From the NCBI RefSeq assembly GCF_030272615.1, contig NC_081410.1, positions 508,425,942-508,489,941 of the forward strand: a stretch of DNA of 64,000 bases, written 5' to 3'. A model generated the notes under the pieces. The model was not told the DNA's origin and made no database searches. It was given only the letters and a program-made list of their open reading frames with translations. The position numbers were made by a program, and so were the translations under genes. Shown piece by piece: positions 12,366-24,171 of the stretch; positions within the stretch are counted from its first letter, which is position 1; each line of letters begins with the position of its first letter. This stretch comes from Cryptomeria japonica (Eukaryota; Streptophyta; Pinopsida; Cupressales; Cupressaceae).

Positions 12366-13245
12366 TTATATGTTTTCTTTTATTTCCTCTCTTAGTCTTG
12401 CATGTCTATTAGGACACCTAGACGCCATATGAACAACTTTATTGCAATTAAAACATTTGAAAGGTGCTTTACCTTCATACTTACTTGTTGTTGGACCTTT
12501 AGGCATCTTCCTTGTGAATAGTGCTTCAAGTTCTTCAAGTTCTTTTTCATAAAGTATTTTCCAATCAGATTTGTTAGATGATGATGATGATGCTGATGAT
12601 GATGCTTTGAAAGCTATATTAGTTTTGACTGTAGCAACAGGACCAAACTCTTCAAGCTCAAATACTGAAAGTTTTCCAACCAAAGTATCTCTCGAATACG
12701 ATGTATTAGGCATTCTTCTCAACTCATTAATAGTTGTCACTTTCATTTTGTAAGCCGGTGGCAAAGCTCTTGAAATTTTCGAAACAATTTCATCTTCACT
12801 TAAAGATCCTCCACAACATTGTATTCCTAAAATAATTTCATTCTCTTTCCATAAATGCAAAAATTCGTTCATCCTCTTCCATTTTTAAATTTTCATACTT
12901 GACCTGGTAACATTTCGATTTTGCAATTTTGATAGTGGTATCTCCTTCATTCAATGTTTCCAGTTTATCCCAAATAGCTTTTGTTGTAGATATGTCTGAT
13001 AATCCCATGATTTCCTAATCTAATAATGCACTCAGAAGTGCTTCTCTTGCTTTGCAATCATTTTCCAATTTAGCCAATGTCGGTGGATGAGGGTTATTTG
13101 GAGTAGGACCAACATAGCCATTCTTTGTAACATCCCATATATCTCTTCCAATGCAGTTCAGATGTGTTTCCATTCTAATCTTCCATATACCATAGTTAGT
13201 TCCATCAAGTTTAGGATTGTCCTTCCCGAAAATATTTGCTGCCAT
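12366..13245 (-). pseudogene. Element B: copia gag, degenerate
   Basis: The start at 13245 (MAANIFGKDNPKLDGTNYGIWK) is about 45 bp inside the primer site. It leads through the copia gag N-terminus to an in-frame TAG at 13015. The frame shifts before 12872, then continues MNEFLHLWKENE, ALPPAYKMKV and a serine-rich linker. The zinc knuckle CFNCNKVVHMASRC keeps its CX2CX4HX4C spacing but has Val for the usual Gly before His. Confidence 0.85.
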
Positions 13246-13290
13246 AGGATCTCCTCAAGCTGTTAAGCTTCTACAAAAAGAGGACTATGA

Positions 13291-13302
13291 TCTGATACCA
13301 AT
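13291..13302 (-). other. Element B primer binding site
   Basis: On the minus strand TTGGTATCAGA follows the LTR end CCAACA after two bases. It matches the 3' end of initiator tRNA-Met, the usual copia primer. Confidence 0.7.
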
Positions 13303-14100
13303 TGTTGGAAACCGAGAAGGACGACTGAGAGGGAGGGGTGGCCTGAATCAGTTGTCAATAAATTATAACCCAAAACAAATTATTCCAACTGAAAACTTAG
13401 TGTCAGTAAAACAAACTTAATACCAATAAAACCGATTAACAGTTATAGACCGGTATAACTTAATGCATGAAACAAAAAGAGAAACAACATCCACAACACA
13501 TTACATAGATATTTTGACGTGGAAACCTTGTAAGGGGAAAAACCACAGTGGGAAACCTTACCCACAATCAGATGATACTACTGCAAATAGTAAGTGAATA
13601 CAATAAGGGGTCTGTACATGTAGAAAGGGCAACTGCCTAGAGCTCACTGCTTAATCACAAAATAGGAGTCACACTGACTACAATTGGATGGTTAAATCCA
13701 ATAACAATGTACTACTTCAATACAACATCTGCAATGTTGGATTCAGTACCAGTTTAAGCTCTAACCATGAGTGCCAAACACCTTCATAACCTTTCCTTCA
13801 ACCTTTAGATAATATCTACATGATTCGCACAAGGATCTGCTTATTTTCGCTCTTCACAGTGATCTTGAATATTCACTCACACTCATAATATGATCTTCAA
13901 TAAGATCTTATAATTATTTATACAAAACCTAAGACCTGATGATTAGGTCGACTCACTAAAGATATTACATTTAAATCAATTACAAGATAAGTCTTGATGT
14001 GATACAATATATCGGCCTTGATACATTTACACATTATTCAATCAATAAACCATTTCCGAAATGTGTCATGCTGATCTGGAACATGGTATCTTATATAGGT

Positions 14101-14580
14101 TGTGAGATTTTGCCAAGATCAAGAGACAATGGAAAGCACAAATTAGAGAGAACAAAATAGATGATAGAAATAAATTGTATTCTATCAAGATGAAAATACT
14201 GATCAACTGGATCATTACAAGATGTTGATTGATTGCCCGTACAAACAAAGTAGATGAGCCTGCTTATATAGGCAAGGCTATATGGATATGTGAGCACACA
14301 AACATGACATGTGGCTCAATAAGAAACAAGGGTCGATAGGAAATAGGTGTGGGTAGGTAGGAGAAATAATATAATATTCCACATGAGGTGGATCACCCAT
14401 TGAATGTAGAATGTAACAACAAGATAAGTCCACAAAAGGTGGAAATTCTCCTACACCCACTATCCGAATGTGGCACAAACACCAGAATGTCTCATATCCA
14501 AACTACTATGAAATGCATTTCCTAAGTAAGCTTATGTAAGGTGTAATAATATCCAAGATGAATAATTATTTACACCAACA
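14101..14580 (-). repeat. Element D 3' LTR
   Basis: 480 bp, TGTGAG...CCAACA in plus orientation. It is followed at 14581 by ACCCCCCTTAAG, the complement of a polypurine tract. Confidence 0.9.
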
Positions 14581-16447
14581 ACCCCCCTTAAGTGCAACTT
14601 AGGGGAATGCACTAAAGTCTACAATGCAACTAAGCATTGCAAGATGGGTCCCGACTACAAGGCCATGTTAGGTACCCATGAACAAATGCAAATGCAATCT
14701 CCAATAAATGGAGAAAGAGAGAAAAACCCAATGGGAAAAAACCCTTCCCCAAAAGAGAGATGATGAAAGCACATGATGCTCTCAATGATGAATGAGAAGA
14801 ACAAAAATATGTCCCCCCCATAAGAGAGAAGAAGAGACCATGAAGCCCTCCCTCAATGTCGAATCTCCTGCAAAGATGGTCCAATGATGATGACCAAAAT
14901 ACCTCCCCATAGGGAAGAAAGAGAGCCAATGCTGTACCAATAATGTCAAAGTGTGACAAAACCAGGTACCAAGTCGATGATGATGAATCACTCGCTGCAA
15001 CAAAATGAAGATGAAGCATGTAGACTACCTGTTGTGAGCATCATCTGGATACTTAGAAATAGCAGAAATATCGGTACAATCAAAGTCTCATGGGAGCCAT
15101 GCATAAATGTGTACAATCTAAGTCTCAACTGGAGCCATGCACCAAGTCTCACAAGATATTCCTAATACAAGATGATTACATCAAATATATCAACAATGAC
15201 AAGATACAAAGAGGTGTGGCACTTTATGATAGTGCGAGTACAACATTGCTCATGCAAGAGCATACAACATGATAGTGCAAATCTGGAAACATGAAGATGA
15301 TGTCACCAAGAAACCCTGTAGAATACTGCAGACAAAGATGCCTCTGATTGGGATGTGGCCAAGAGATATAAAGGAGCAAATCAACCCCCTCCCCCCCCCC
15401 CCCCCCCTTGACTGTCAGTTGGAAACACTGCAAGACAAGTGTGAAGAGAAGAGAAAAAAAATGTTCCCAATTTGACTTATTAAATGATGTTTGCGTTTTT
15501 AAAAGATTTTAAAAATCTAAATAAAAACAATTTCTTAAAGCCAATGCAAAAAAAACTTTATCAAAAAATAAAGAAAAATAAAAAAAGCGATAGACATTTT
15601 TTTTTTTGAAAAAATTAAAAAAAAAAACTTTAATATAAATTATTATAGGAAAAAAACTATTTAAGTTTTATTTTATTTTTATTTAAAAAAACTTATTTAA
15701 AAAAATAAGAAAAATTGATTTTTTTTATTTATTAGAAAAAATTTAAAAATTAAAAAAAACAAAATTATTTTACCCCCCTACATGGGGAGGGGCCGCAGGT
15801 ACATTGCAAGGTCGCAGTGCCTGCGGTGACCCGCAGGTACATTGCGGGGCTGCAGGTACCTTGTGGTGACCCGTAGTGCCTGCGGTACCCTGCGCTACAA
15901 AAGGGACCCCCTCCCCCCAAAAAAAGTTAAAAGATTTCTTTTTTATGTAAAAAACAAAACAAAACACCCCCCTCAATAAAGTGAAAATTTTTTATTTTTT
16001 TTTATTTTTTGATTTTCCGAAAATAATTAAAAATGGAAAAAATAAAAAAAATTCTTAGACCTGTACCTGCAAGTCCATACGATGGGCTAGAAGGGGAGAT
16101 TTTTCCAACTCGTGGTAATGAAGGTCGATTTCGAGGAATTGATAGTCGATCTTGGGGTTTTTGGGCCTTTTGAGCACAATGGCGATGACGGATATAACCA
16201 AAAACGCTCCAAAATTACATATCGATGTCGGGACAAGTCACCACCCTCCACCTTCAAACGGATCTAAATTTGGCCTCTGATGTCAGATTTGGACGAAATA
16301 AAAGGTGATTCTTAATTGCTCAAACCTCCTCAATCTAATGGTGACCTCAGATTTGACCCAACAAGCTCCAATAATAACCCGCAATAGAAAGATCCAAAAA
16401 TGGAAACCCCAAATTTCTCTCAATTGGCAAACCAATGGCACTCTAAT
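14581..16447 (-). other. Element D interior without coding capacity
   Basis: Between its tract and primer site the interior holds short open frames only. It includes a C-run of 17 (15391-15407), a very AT-rich, homopolymer-rich stretch (about 15480-15770) and a GC-rich direct-repeat block (15785-15898). No protein family is recognisable. The right part (16070-16440) is less AT-rich and non-repetitive, and may be captured or ancestral leader sequence. Confidence 0.7.
15785..15898. repeat. GC-rich direct repeats in element D
   Basis: Variants of CCGCAGGTACATTGC and GTGCCTGCGGT recur several times within about 110 bp. The block is sharply richer in GC than its surroundings. Confidence 0.65.
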
Positions 16448-16460
16448 GGCTCTGATACCA
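16448..16460 (-). other. Element D primer binding site
   Basis: On the minus strand TGGTATCAGAGCC directly follows the LTR end, a match to initiator tRNA-Met. Confidence 0.85.
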
Positions 16461-16940
16461 TGTGAGATTTTTCCAAGATCAAGAGGCAATAGAAAACACA
16501 AATAAGAGAGAACAAAATAGATAATAGAAATAAACTGTATTCTATCCAGATGAAAATACTGATCAATTGGATCATTACAAGATGTTGATTGATTCACCAT
16601 ACAAACAAAGTAGATGAGCCCGCTTATATAGGCAAGGCTATATGGATACGTGAGCACACAAACATGACATGTGGCTCAATAAGAAACAAGGGTAGGTAGG
16701 AAATAGGTGTGTGTAGGTAGGAGAAATAATATAATATTCCACATGAGGTGGATCACCCACCGAATGTGGAATGTAACAACAAGATAATTCCACAAAATGT
16801 GGAAGTTATCCTACACACACTGTCCCAATGTGGCACAAACACCCAAGTGTCTCATACCCAAACTACTATGAAATGCATTTCCTAAGTAAGCTTAAGTAAG
16901 GTGTAATAATATCCAAGATGAATAATTATTTACACCAACA
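16461..16940 (-). repeat. Element D 5' LTR
   Basis: 480 bp, same length and ends as the partner LTR. The target duplication TAGGT follows at 16941. Confidence 0.9.
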
Positions 16941-17290
16941 TAGGTCCATAACCTAGACCTATCTATCGGTATAGGCAAATATGTGAACCCGATTAGTCCA
17001 ATAAGAAAAACACCAAATCCAAACATCCAATCCATGTCTTCGACATAACCAAATGATCTACAGATGATAAAGGTCATCATCACTACTGGTGAACCATATA
17101 ACCTGCCAGAAGCATATACCGGTGACTGTGCATAAGCCGATATCCATGTCGAGACCACAATGTACCGGTTCAACAATAAACCAATACAACTAAAGTGCCA
17201 AATCAACAATGTAGAGCTCTAGAAAGATAAGTATTGACATCAATGACAAAACCAATGCAATAGATGACAAAGTCATTCATAATGCCAACA

Positions 17291-18080
17291 CTTACATCCC
17301 GTTAACATAGGTGTACCAATTAGCTTAGAGTCCTCAAAACCAAATTATTTTAACAATTATTTCACATACTTAGATTGATATACAAAAAATACCTTTATCC
17401 AACTAAGTAATTTGCAATCCCAGAAAGAATTTCATTTCAACAATCATAGACATCTCAAATTCATTTTGCATCTCTTCAACAAATTTCTTACATAGGCAAT
17501 AATTCCCTCCAAATATAATGTCATAAACAAAAACTTCAAGCATCAAAATGTTATTCTGATCAATGTTAAAATAAAAATTACTGTCAATAGTACCTTTATT
17601 GAATCCAAGATTCATCAAATACTTATCCAATTTTTAATACCAGGCTCTAGGTGCTTGCTTAAATCCATACAATACTTTCTTCAACTGAAAAACCATGTCC
17701 TTTTCCCCTATTAGTTGAAATCCATCTGGTTTCTCAATGTAGACTTCTTCTTCCAACTCTCCATTAAGAAAGGTTGATTTGACATGCATATGATAAACCT
17801 TGAAATCTTTGTGAGCAAAATAGGCAATAAATAATCTAACAACTTCACCTTGTTCATTCAACTTATTTCAGAATACCCATTTAGTTCCAAGTACATTTTT
17901 ATTCTTAGGTCTAGGAACAAGAATCCATGTATTATTTTTCTCAATCTGATTCAATTCTTCTTCCATAGGTTTAATTCAATTTTAATCTTTTCATGCTTCA
18001 TCAACATTTTTAGGCTCAATCTGGGAGTTTAAGGATTTTGGTGAATTAAAGGCTCTTGAAATCTTTCTTCTGCATTGACA
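17291..18080 (-). pseudogene. Element C: copia reverse transcriptase, degenerate and truncated
   Basis: From about 18080 downward the minus strand reads EERFQEPL..., then the RT start (LVPRPKNKNVLGTKWVF near 17900), HMHVKSTFLNGELEEEVYIEKP, LKKVLYGFKQAPRAWY and VFVYDIIFGG. One of the two catalytic aspartates of the VDD motif is Tyr. It continues NEFEMSMIVEMKFFLGLQIT and ends near GTPMLTGC at the element B junction. The next codons are found at 7649. Upstream of about 18080 the integrase and gag parts are missing and an unrelated LTR fragment begins, so element C is truncated there. Confidence 0.85.
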
Positions 18081-18099
18081 TATACTGTTGTACATTGTT

Positions 18100-19180
18100 G
18101 CTCCTAGGATATGTTGTTGTCATTGAGGTCAACATATTCCTACTCCTATGATTGCAGATTGGCTCATTGTGATTATGGTTTGCTAGTGTTGGTGATCCGA
18201 GAAGCTTATTTGATCATATCATATGATCCGATTTTGTAGATTTTTTATTTGATCAATGATTTGCAAAGTTCAGTATTTCCTTCGGTATATTTTGGTGTGA
18301 TCAGATCTTGATTTGAGTTTTTGGGATATTGTTTGAGATGGTCTTGTATGTCTTCATTTCAAATGGTGCATGATTTGGTCCTCCACAAGTTATCTTTCTT
18401 CATGATAGTTATTGTTGTTCGAGTGTTCTTGAGGTTTAGATGTTGATCGATGAAGATTTGATAAGTGGTCTTCGTGTAGCTATTACTGATTATTCTAACA
18501 TTCTTGCTAGTGTTTCCTAATTATGTCCTATTTGTCTTGATGATCCGCATTGATCGTTGTATGATTTTTTTGGTGATTTTGTTGAACCGGTGATGTTCTT
18601 CGTGTTATACAGTTTTCCTAGTGGTGTAGTGTGTTGCGGTTGATCTTGGCATGATCTCTGGTGGTGTTGCGTGCTTGAGAATTTGAATAAGGTCCATGCT
18701 ATGTCATGTAAATCATTATATTGGTCCAGTGGTCAATCTTTGTATCATGTGATGTAATTTTATAATTGTGAGGTTAGAGTTTAGCCGACCTTGTTGTCAA
18801 GGTTGATGAATTGTATAAATAGGTGATATTGTAATGTAATTTGGGTATCAAGGTTGTGTCTTCATTATCAGAGAGTGGTGTATGTGTGAGAAAGGATTCA
18901 TCTTTCAGTGTAGAGCATTAAGGAGAGATTAGTGTTGCAGAGCAGAGAATTGTGCTTAACCAAAACTGTCATCAATTGGAGATGCTATTATTGTAGTTAA
19001 TTTCTTCTGGATTGTAGTCTGAATCTTTTTGTAAGTTGGTGAGACTTCCCTAAGGGTTGTAACCTTCTGGGTCATTATCTTTTGAGCAGTGAGCTCTAGG
19101 CAGTGTGCGTGAATGCATGTGCATTCCCCATTGTAATATTTTCACATACGACTGCAGAGTATGTGAGGCCCTACCAGCAC
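18100..19180 (+). repeat. LTR fragment related to elements B and F
   Basis: The left end has GTTGTCATTGAGGTCAAC, as near the LTR start of element F. TATAAATAGG at 18814 is a likely TATA box, in the position corresponding to F's leader sequence. TTGAGCAGTGAGCTCTAGGC and CATTCCCCATTGTAAT near 19080-19135 match the same blocks in other copia LTRs here. Both termini are missing, so it is a truncated LTR and not a proven solo LTR. No target duplication could be identified. Confidence 0.6.
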
Positions 19181-20784
19181 TTCTTTATTTTCACTAAGGA
19201 CTTATCATTTCATACATTACTTTGATGCACTATGGATTTAGAGACTATTTGACAGATGATTTGATAACATTGGATGTGATATATCCCATATTATGTTTGA
19301 TTTTAGTACTTATGTTCATGATGTTATGATTCATGTTTGCACGCATAATTGATGATTGCTTTATATGATTTCAATGATGTTGCAATTGAGTAAATGGTCA
19401 CATATGGATTGTTAGGAAAAGTAATTGGATTATATCTTTATTTTTCTTTGATTAGGAAATTAATTCATGATATGATGTGAAATTGGATGCTACGTGTTTA
19501 AATTGTATTTCCTTCATATATATATTCATATTGTTTTGGACCCACTAATGTGTGGATTGAGATGTGCAGGATATTAATCCATGTGGACATGAAAATACAT
19601 GAGAGAACTAGGGCCAAACCTATGTGAGATTGTGAAGACAAGGTTTGTCTATTTGGAGAGACAATAACTCATTTGTAATGTGTTTATTTTCCTATAAGTG
19701 AATGCATGTGTGTGTGTTCAATTTGTTAAATTTTGATTTACTTCACATTGAAAGGGCATGCCTAGTGTATGTTGGTGTGTTGTATTTTATGGTGACACTT
19801 GACACTTGTAATGTGTTGTGAGTTGGCATGTGTCATGTCCATGAGAGGGAAATATTAAAACCTATACATTTTTTACTCCTCATTTAGTTTTCCCAAAAGG
19901 CAACTTGGTTAGAGAGCCCTTGGTATGGTCAAATCAATTTTGAACCATAGGTAAACTTTAGGTGGGTTTTTGGGGGGTCAAACTAACTCCTATAGTTAAG
20001 GTTAAGCCATTTTTTGAAGGCCCACTTGATATACCTATGGGAAAGGGACCTTTCGGGCATAGAACCACTCACATGTGATTGGCAAGTTACTTCAAAAGTG
20101 ACCTTTTCTAGATGGACAAAAATCAACTTTTAGAAGATTGATTTTTTGTAAGACAACCTTCTATTCTTGTGCTGGATGCACTTCCCCACCTTACACCTAC
20201 CTTTTTAGTTTCCTCTTTTAGAAACCTTATAAGAGGGTTGGGAAGACCAACCTATGAGCTCTCACCATACTTTTCCAAGGAAGTTGGAAAGTGGGACAAG
20301 AGTCTACTTAGGAGAAAAATTCAAACATAGAATTTATTACCCACTCTCCAATCTTGGAGATCAAGAGTTGTGAAAGATTTTGAATTTGAAAGGAAAAATT
20401 TATCTAAGAGAAAATCTTGTAGCTGGTTGCAATCTTGTTGGCTTGGGTGGGAAGCTCTTCATCAAATCTTCATAGCATATTCCATTTGTGGGAGTTGAGG
20501 TTGGTGTATTGTCACCCTTAGGATTTAAATGCATATTCTTGATGCTTTATGTGAAAATCTACATGTTGTAGATGCATTTGTTTGTGACTTGATTTTTTGT
20601 ATTATTGATATTTTTAGTTGAGTTATTGCATTTTGTAGTATGCTTTTATATCAATGCCATTTATGGGAGTCAAGACCAAACTCACCCTTGGCAGGGTAGA
20701 GTAGTCATGGGGTGAAGGAAGTATGACAATCATAGGGTGTAGAGTCTCTCTTCTGGGAAGAGAGGGAAACAAGGATCTAGAATC
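19181..20784. other. Stretch without a recognisable gene
   Basis: No conserved protein motif or repeat boundary is visible. It forms the left flank of element F; the last five bases CTTAT (20785-20789) act as its target site. Confidence 0.5.
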
Positions 20785-21626
20785 CTTATTGTTGGAAATA
20801 TGTTGGATTTGGTTAAGTGTTGTCATTGATGTCAATGTTGTATACTAGTTCGAGACTATCCTAGATTGACCTATCCGGATTGCGCTTGGTAATCATCTTA
20901 GTTTTGGCTATGATTCTGATATGGTATGTTAAGATCTCTAGAATCAGTTTTGGATACTTACTCTCGATGATTATTTGTTTGCCATATTTTGTTGGTTCAT
21001 GTTTTGGTGCTCTAGTGACTATCACTTATGTTCCCAGTTGGTATTTCTTGGTACTGATAAGTTGGTGTTATGGTTAGTTGACTTCGGTTCGGCTTATGGA
21101 ATCAGCTTCTATCATGTTGAAGGTACTTCTTGATCATTTTTTGAGTGTTTGGTGACTTTTTATTGGCTAGCATGTTGTTATGGTGGTCCTATTTGGATCT
21201 TGTTAGATTTTCTATGTTACTTCACAAAGGGTTTCTACCGGTTGGTGAAGCATGTTGGATTTTGGTCTTAGAGGAATTTTTTACAAATAGAATTTTTTGG
21301 TTACTTGATTTAGGTCCATAATATGTAATGTAAATCACCATATTATTCCGTTGATACCGTGTAATGTAATTTTTGTTATTTTGGGTTTATGGGTTTAGGG
21401 TTTAGCCAACCTTGTCAATAAGGTTGATGATCTGTAAATTTATTGGTGACTTATTCATGTAATTTATTTATAGATCGATACATGGATGGGATTGATGGTT
21501 ATGTCTGCATTATCAGAGGAAGGTTTATGTGTGAACAAGTGATATATCATTCAGTAAAGGTCTTTGTATTGTAGGGCAAACATTTATGCTTAACCGAAAC
21601 TATATCAAGCATTAGGAGATGCTACT

Positions 21627-23113
21627 TGTTTGCATATGTGCAGAGCTTAATGACATGATGATATTGTATGTTTTCATTGATATCAATATGTTGTAGTATG
21701 AACCGGTATATTGAAGTAAGCAAACTGGCAAGACAACTGGTATGATGATGTGAATCGATATATGGAAAAAAGTGAACCGGTATGTTGAAATGTGAACTGG
21801 TATATGGAAAGTTTTGTATGAAGGTTTCATTTGGTATGACTACCGGTTGGTAGTCTCAGCTTCAGGGTTTCCAGTTGATGCATTCCAAGTCTGTGTGATT
21901 TGACCGACGATATTCTGTGATGAGTTAGCATTGCAATAAAGATCAGATCATGTTACCATGTAAGCCTTGTGCGCGTGAAGGATTTCCTTGAGGATCTTCC
22001 ATGGAGAAGATTGATTCTATATACCTCGGGAATGTACGAAGTCTCAGTAAACGGTGGAGAGCGCGTGATGGGTTATAAACTTCCAAAGGCGGTAAAGAAT
22101 GAACGATGGAGAACATCTTGAGATCTGTTCAAGGCTGTTTTATTCAATGCAATGTGTTTGAACGGTTAGGATTGAACTGACTGTATTGATAACCTAAATG
22201 TTTAGGGTTTAGGGTTTATGCCACTGACCTATCTGTTGTCTATAAGGTCGATGATGATTTGCATTGTGAAGTGGTTGGAAAATGTTATGTGTGTATCCAA
22301 GTGAAGAGATAGTTGATTATTGCCAGACCAGACAAGTGTGTTGATACCTGCAGAGTGTGAATTTAGAAGCAAAGGAACTGAAGTGGATCTGCATTGGCAT
22401 TGAGTGTTGTTATCATATCAGTGTATTACCTATTGACTTCTAACCATTTAGGTAGTTGGAAAATCCCTTAACCGGGTAGCTTTAACAGGCTTTGTGTAAA
22501 TCCTTTAACAAGGTGACTCAAATCAATGAGTTCTTTAAATCCTCTTGTGAGGTAACCTTTAACAGGGTTCTAACCTTTAACCGAGTATTTAGCCATCCCT
22601 TAACTGGGTGATCCCTAGCAAGATCGGTTCCTTGCAGAACCTACTGTAAAGTCCTTAACTAGACTAGGATCCTAACAAAGAGGACTTTAAAAGAATTCAA
22701 AGAACAACTTGTGGGTATTCATCCCCACCATGGGTTTTCTGAGTTGGGTTTCCACATGAAAAATCAGTGTGTCATGTGTGATACTTTTTCATGTGATGAT
22801 TAGTATTTTCTGTTAAGTGGTAATGCATGTTGATCCAGTGGTCTCTATATTTGTAATGTATTACTTGTTTATGCATATGGGTGAAGTGGAAAGGAGATAT
22901 TAGGTGTGGTGAAGATCTAAGTGTTACCAGTTTATGTCTTTCACAGTCATACTATGTTTTATCGGCAGTACTCTATTTTAGATCAGTGATACTATTTACC
23001 AGTTAGTTCAATCTTTGTAGTCAAATTAGTTTAAGGAATTTTTTGTCTATACCGATTCACCCCCCCCACCTCTCAGTATCTCTTGAGTACTTTCTATTCA
23101 TCATTATTCATCA
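21627..23113 (+). repeat. Element E 5' LTR
   Basis: It begins TGTTTGCATATGTGCAG and ends TTCATCA. Near the start GAACCGGTAT-type motifs recur at short intervals (21710-21800). Near 22466-22665 seven CCTTTAACcGGGT-type repeats occur. The shared block GGGTTTCCACATGAAAAAT is at about 22745, and the C-run with CTCTCAG at about 23050. Confidence 0.9.
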
Positions 23114-23127
23114 ACTAGTATCAGAGC
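23114..23127 (+). other. Element E primer binding site, mutated
   Basis: ACTAGTATCAGAGC directly follows the LTR. It matches the initiator tRNA-Met complement TTGGTATCAGAGC except for early substitutions. Confidence 0.65.
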
Positions 23128-23184
23128 ATCCTCTAGGTCCTCTATGTTGTAAGCTTAACCGCTTGAGAAAAAGATTGTATTCTA

Positions 23185-24060
23185 ATGATGAAGAGGGAAG
23201 GTCCTAAGTTTAACAAAGATAACTTTAAGATATGGAACGACAGAATGAAGATATACATTAAAAGCATGGGTGCTCCACACTGGAGCTATGTTGAGAATAC
23301 TTATGTTGTCCCTACCAATACTCTCACCGATGATCAAAGAAGAGAAATTCAAGAGAATAGACAAGTCATGGAAGCTCTTATCAGTAGCATATCTGATGTT
23401 GAGTTTATTGATGTTCAAGAAAAAGACAATCCCAAAGATGTATGGGATACTCTAGAGTCTATCTATGGCGGTGTTGAGCATGTGAAGTAGGCTAAGGAAG
23501 AAAGTCTTAGAGGAAAGTTTGAAGATATGTGGATGGTTGAAGGAGATACCATTCAACAATTTGGGATAAGGATTAAAACTGTTGTTGGAGACATCAAGAG
23601 TGCAGGAGGTACAATGGATGATTCCACCATTGTTAGAAAATTTTTGAGAACCTTATTACTAGTCTATGCAATAAGGGTTGCTAATATTCAGGAGTTGAGA
23701 TCTATTGACAAGACAAAGGTTTCCCTTGATTCTATCATTGCTAAGTTGATTGCTTATGAGCTAAACAGTTATGATGGCAGTGTTCAGAAGACTAATTCAG
23801 CCTTTAAAGCATCTGTTGCACTATCTAGAAAGGGTAAAGAAGTTAGTGCTAGTTGTGAACCTAGACAAAGTAGAGATATGGATGATGAGGAGATCCAGAT
23901 TGAATTTGAAGCTCTTCTAGCCAAGAGACTTCCTAAGGGAACTGGTAAATGCAGAGGTAAGATCCCTTTGAAATGATTTTCTTGTAATAGGATTGGACAC
24001 ATTGCTATTAACTATCCTAATGGTGATAATAAGGACAAACTAGAGAGGTTCAAAAAGTTC
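23185..24060 (+). pseudogene. Element E: copia gag, degenerate
   Basis: The start MMKREGPKFNKDNFKIWNDRMK resembles copia gag N-termini. It has an in-frame TAG at 23488, where relatives read Gln (HVKQAKEE). The same frame continues FEDMWMVEGDTIQQFGIRI, FLRTLLLVYAIRV and ALLAKRLPKGTGK. At 23974 a TGA replaces the first Cys of the zinc knuckle, followed by FSCNRIGHIAINYP, where the last Cys is Tyr. The knuckle is therefore destroyed at two of its four ligands. Confidence 0.85.
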
Positions 24061-24171
24061 AAAGGAGGAAATACGAGAAATTGTCTTGTTGTAGTTGATG
24101 AAGGTGTCACTGATGATGAATCAAAAGATGAAGAAAGTGAAGGCATAGTATTTGTAGCTGTTAAGGAAGAT

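Larger units (their letters stand above)
14101..16940 (-). mobile_element. Element D: complete non-autonomous LTR retrotransposon, 2.84 kb
   Basis: Two LTRs of exactly 480 bp (14101-14580 and 16461-16940) begin TGTGAGATTTT and end TTTACACCAACA. TAGGT flanks the element on both sides (14096-14100 and 16941-16945), a perfect 5-bp target duplication. The primer site at the right LTR and the polypurine tract at the left LTR place it on the minus strand. The 1880-bp interior has no gag, protease, RT or integrase motif, so it must have moved using another element's proteins. It is larger than a typical TRIM and much smaller than a LARD. The LTRs differ at about 32 of 480 positions by eye. Confidence 0.93.
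7650..17290 (-). mobile_element. Element B: Ty1/copia retrotransposon inserted in element C
   Basis: Boundaries are TGTTAGGAACC at 7650 and CCAACA at 17290, flanked by ATTAC (7645-7649) and CTTAC (17291-17295), a 5-bp target duplication with one mismatch. LTRs are 7650-8777 (1128 bp) and 13303-17290 (1143 bp after removing element D and its duplication). The order on the minus strand is LTR, primer site (about 13301-13291), gag, protease, integrase, RT, RNase H, polypurine tract (complement of ATCTCCCCCTTTGG at 8778), LTR: the Ty1/copia order. The LTRs differ at roughly one base in ten by eye, so the insertion is old. All coding domains carry stops or frameshifts. Confidence 0.9.
13303..17290 (-). 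repeat. Element B 5' LTR, interrupted by element D
   Basis: The LTR runs 13303-14100 and 16941-17290, with element D between. Removing D and one TAGGT copy restores continuity with the intact partner LTR at 7650-8777. Confidence 0.85.

Noticed and set aside
14630-15019. Minus-strand frame of 129 codons inside element D
   Set aside because: It is in sense orientation for the element, but the sequence is Phe/Leu/Ser-rich with no gag or other motif and no relation to the start of the interior.
18100-19180. Solo LTR
   Set aside because: Neither terminal TG nor CA end nor a target duplication could be found, so it is called a fragment.
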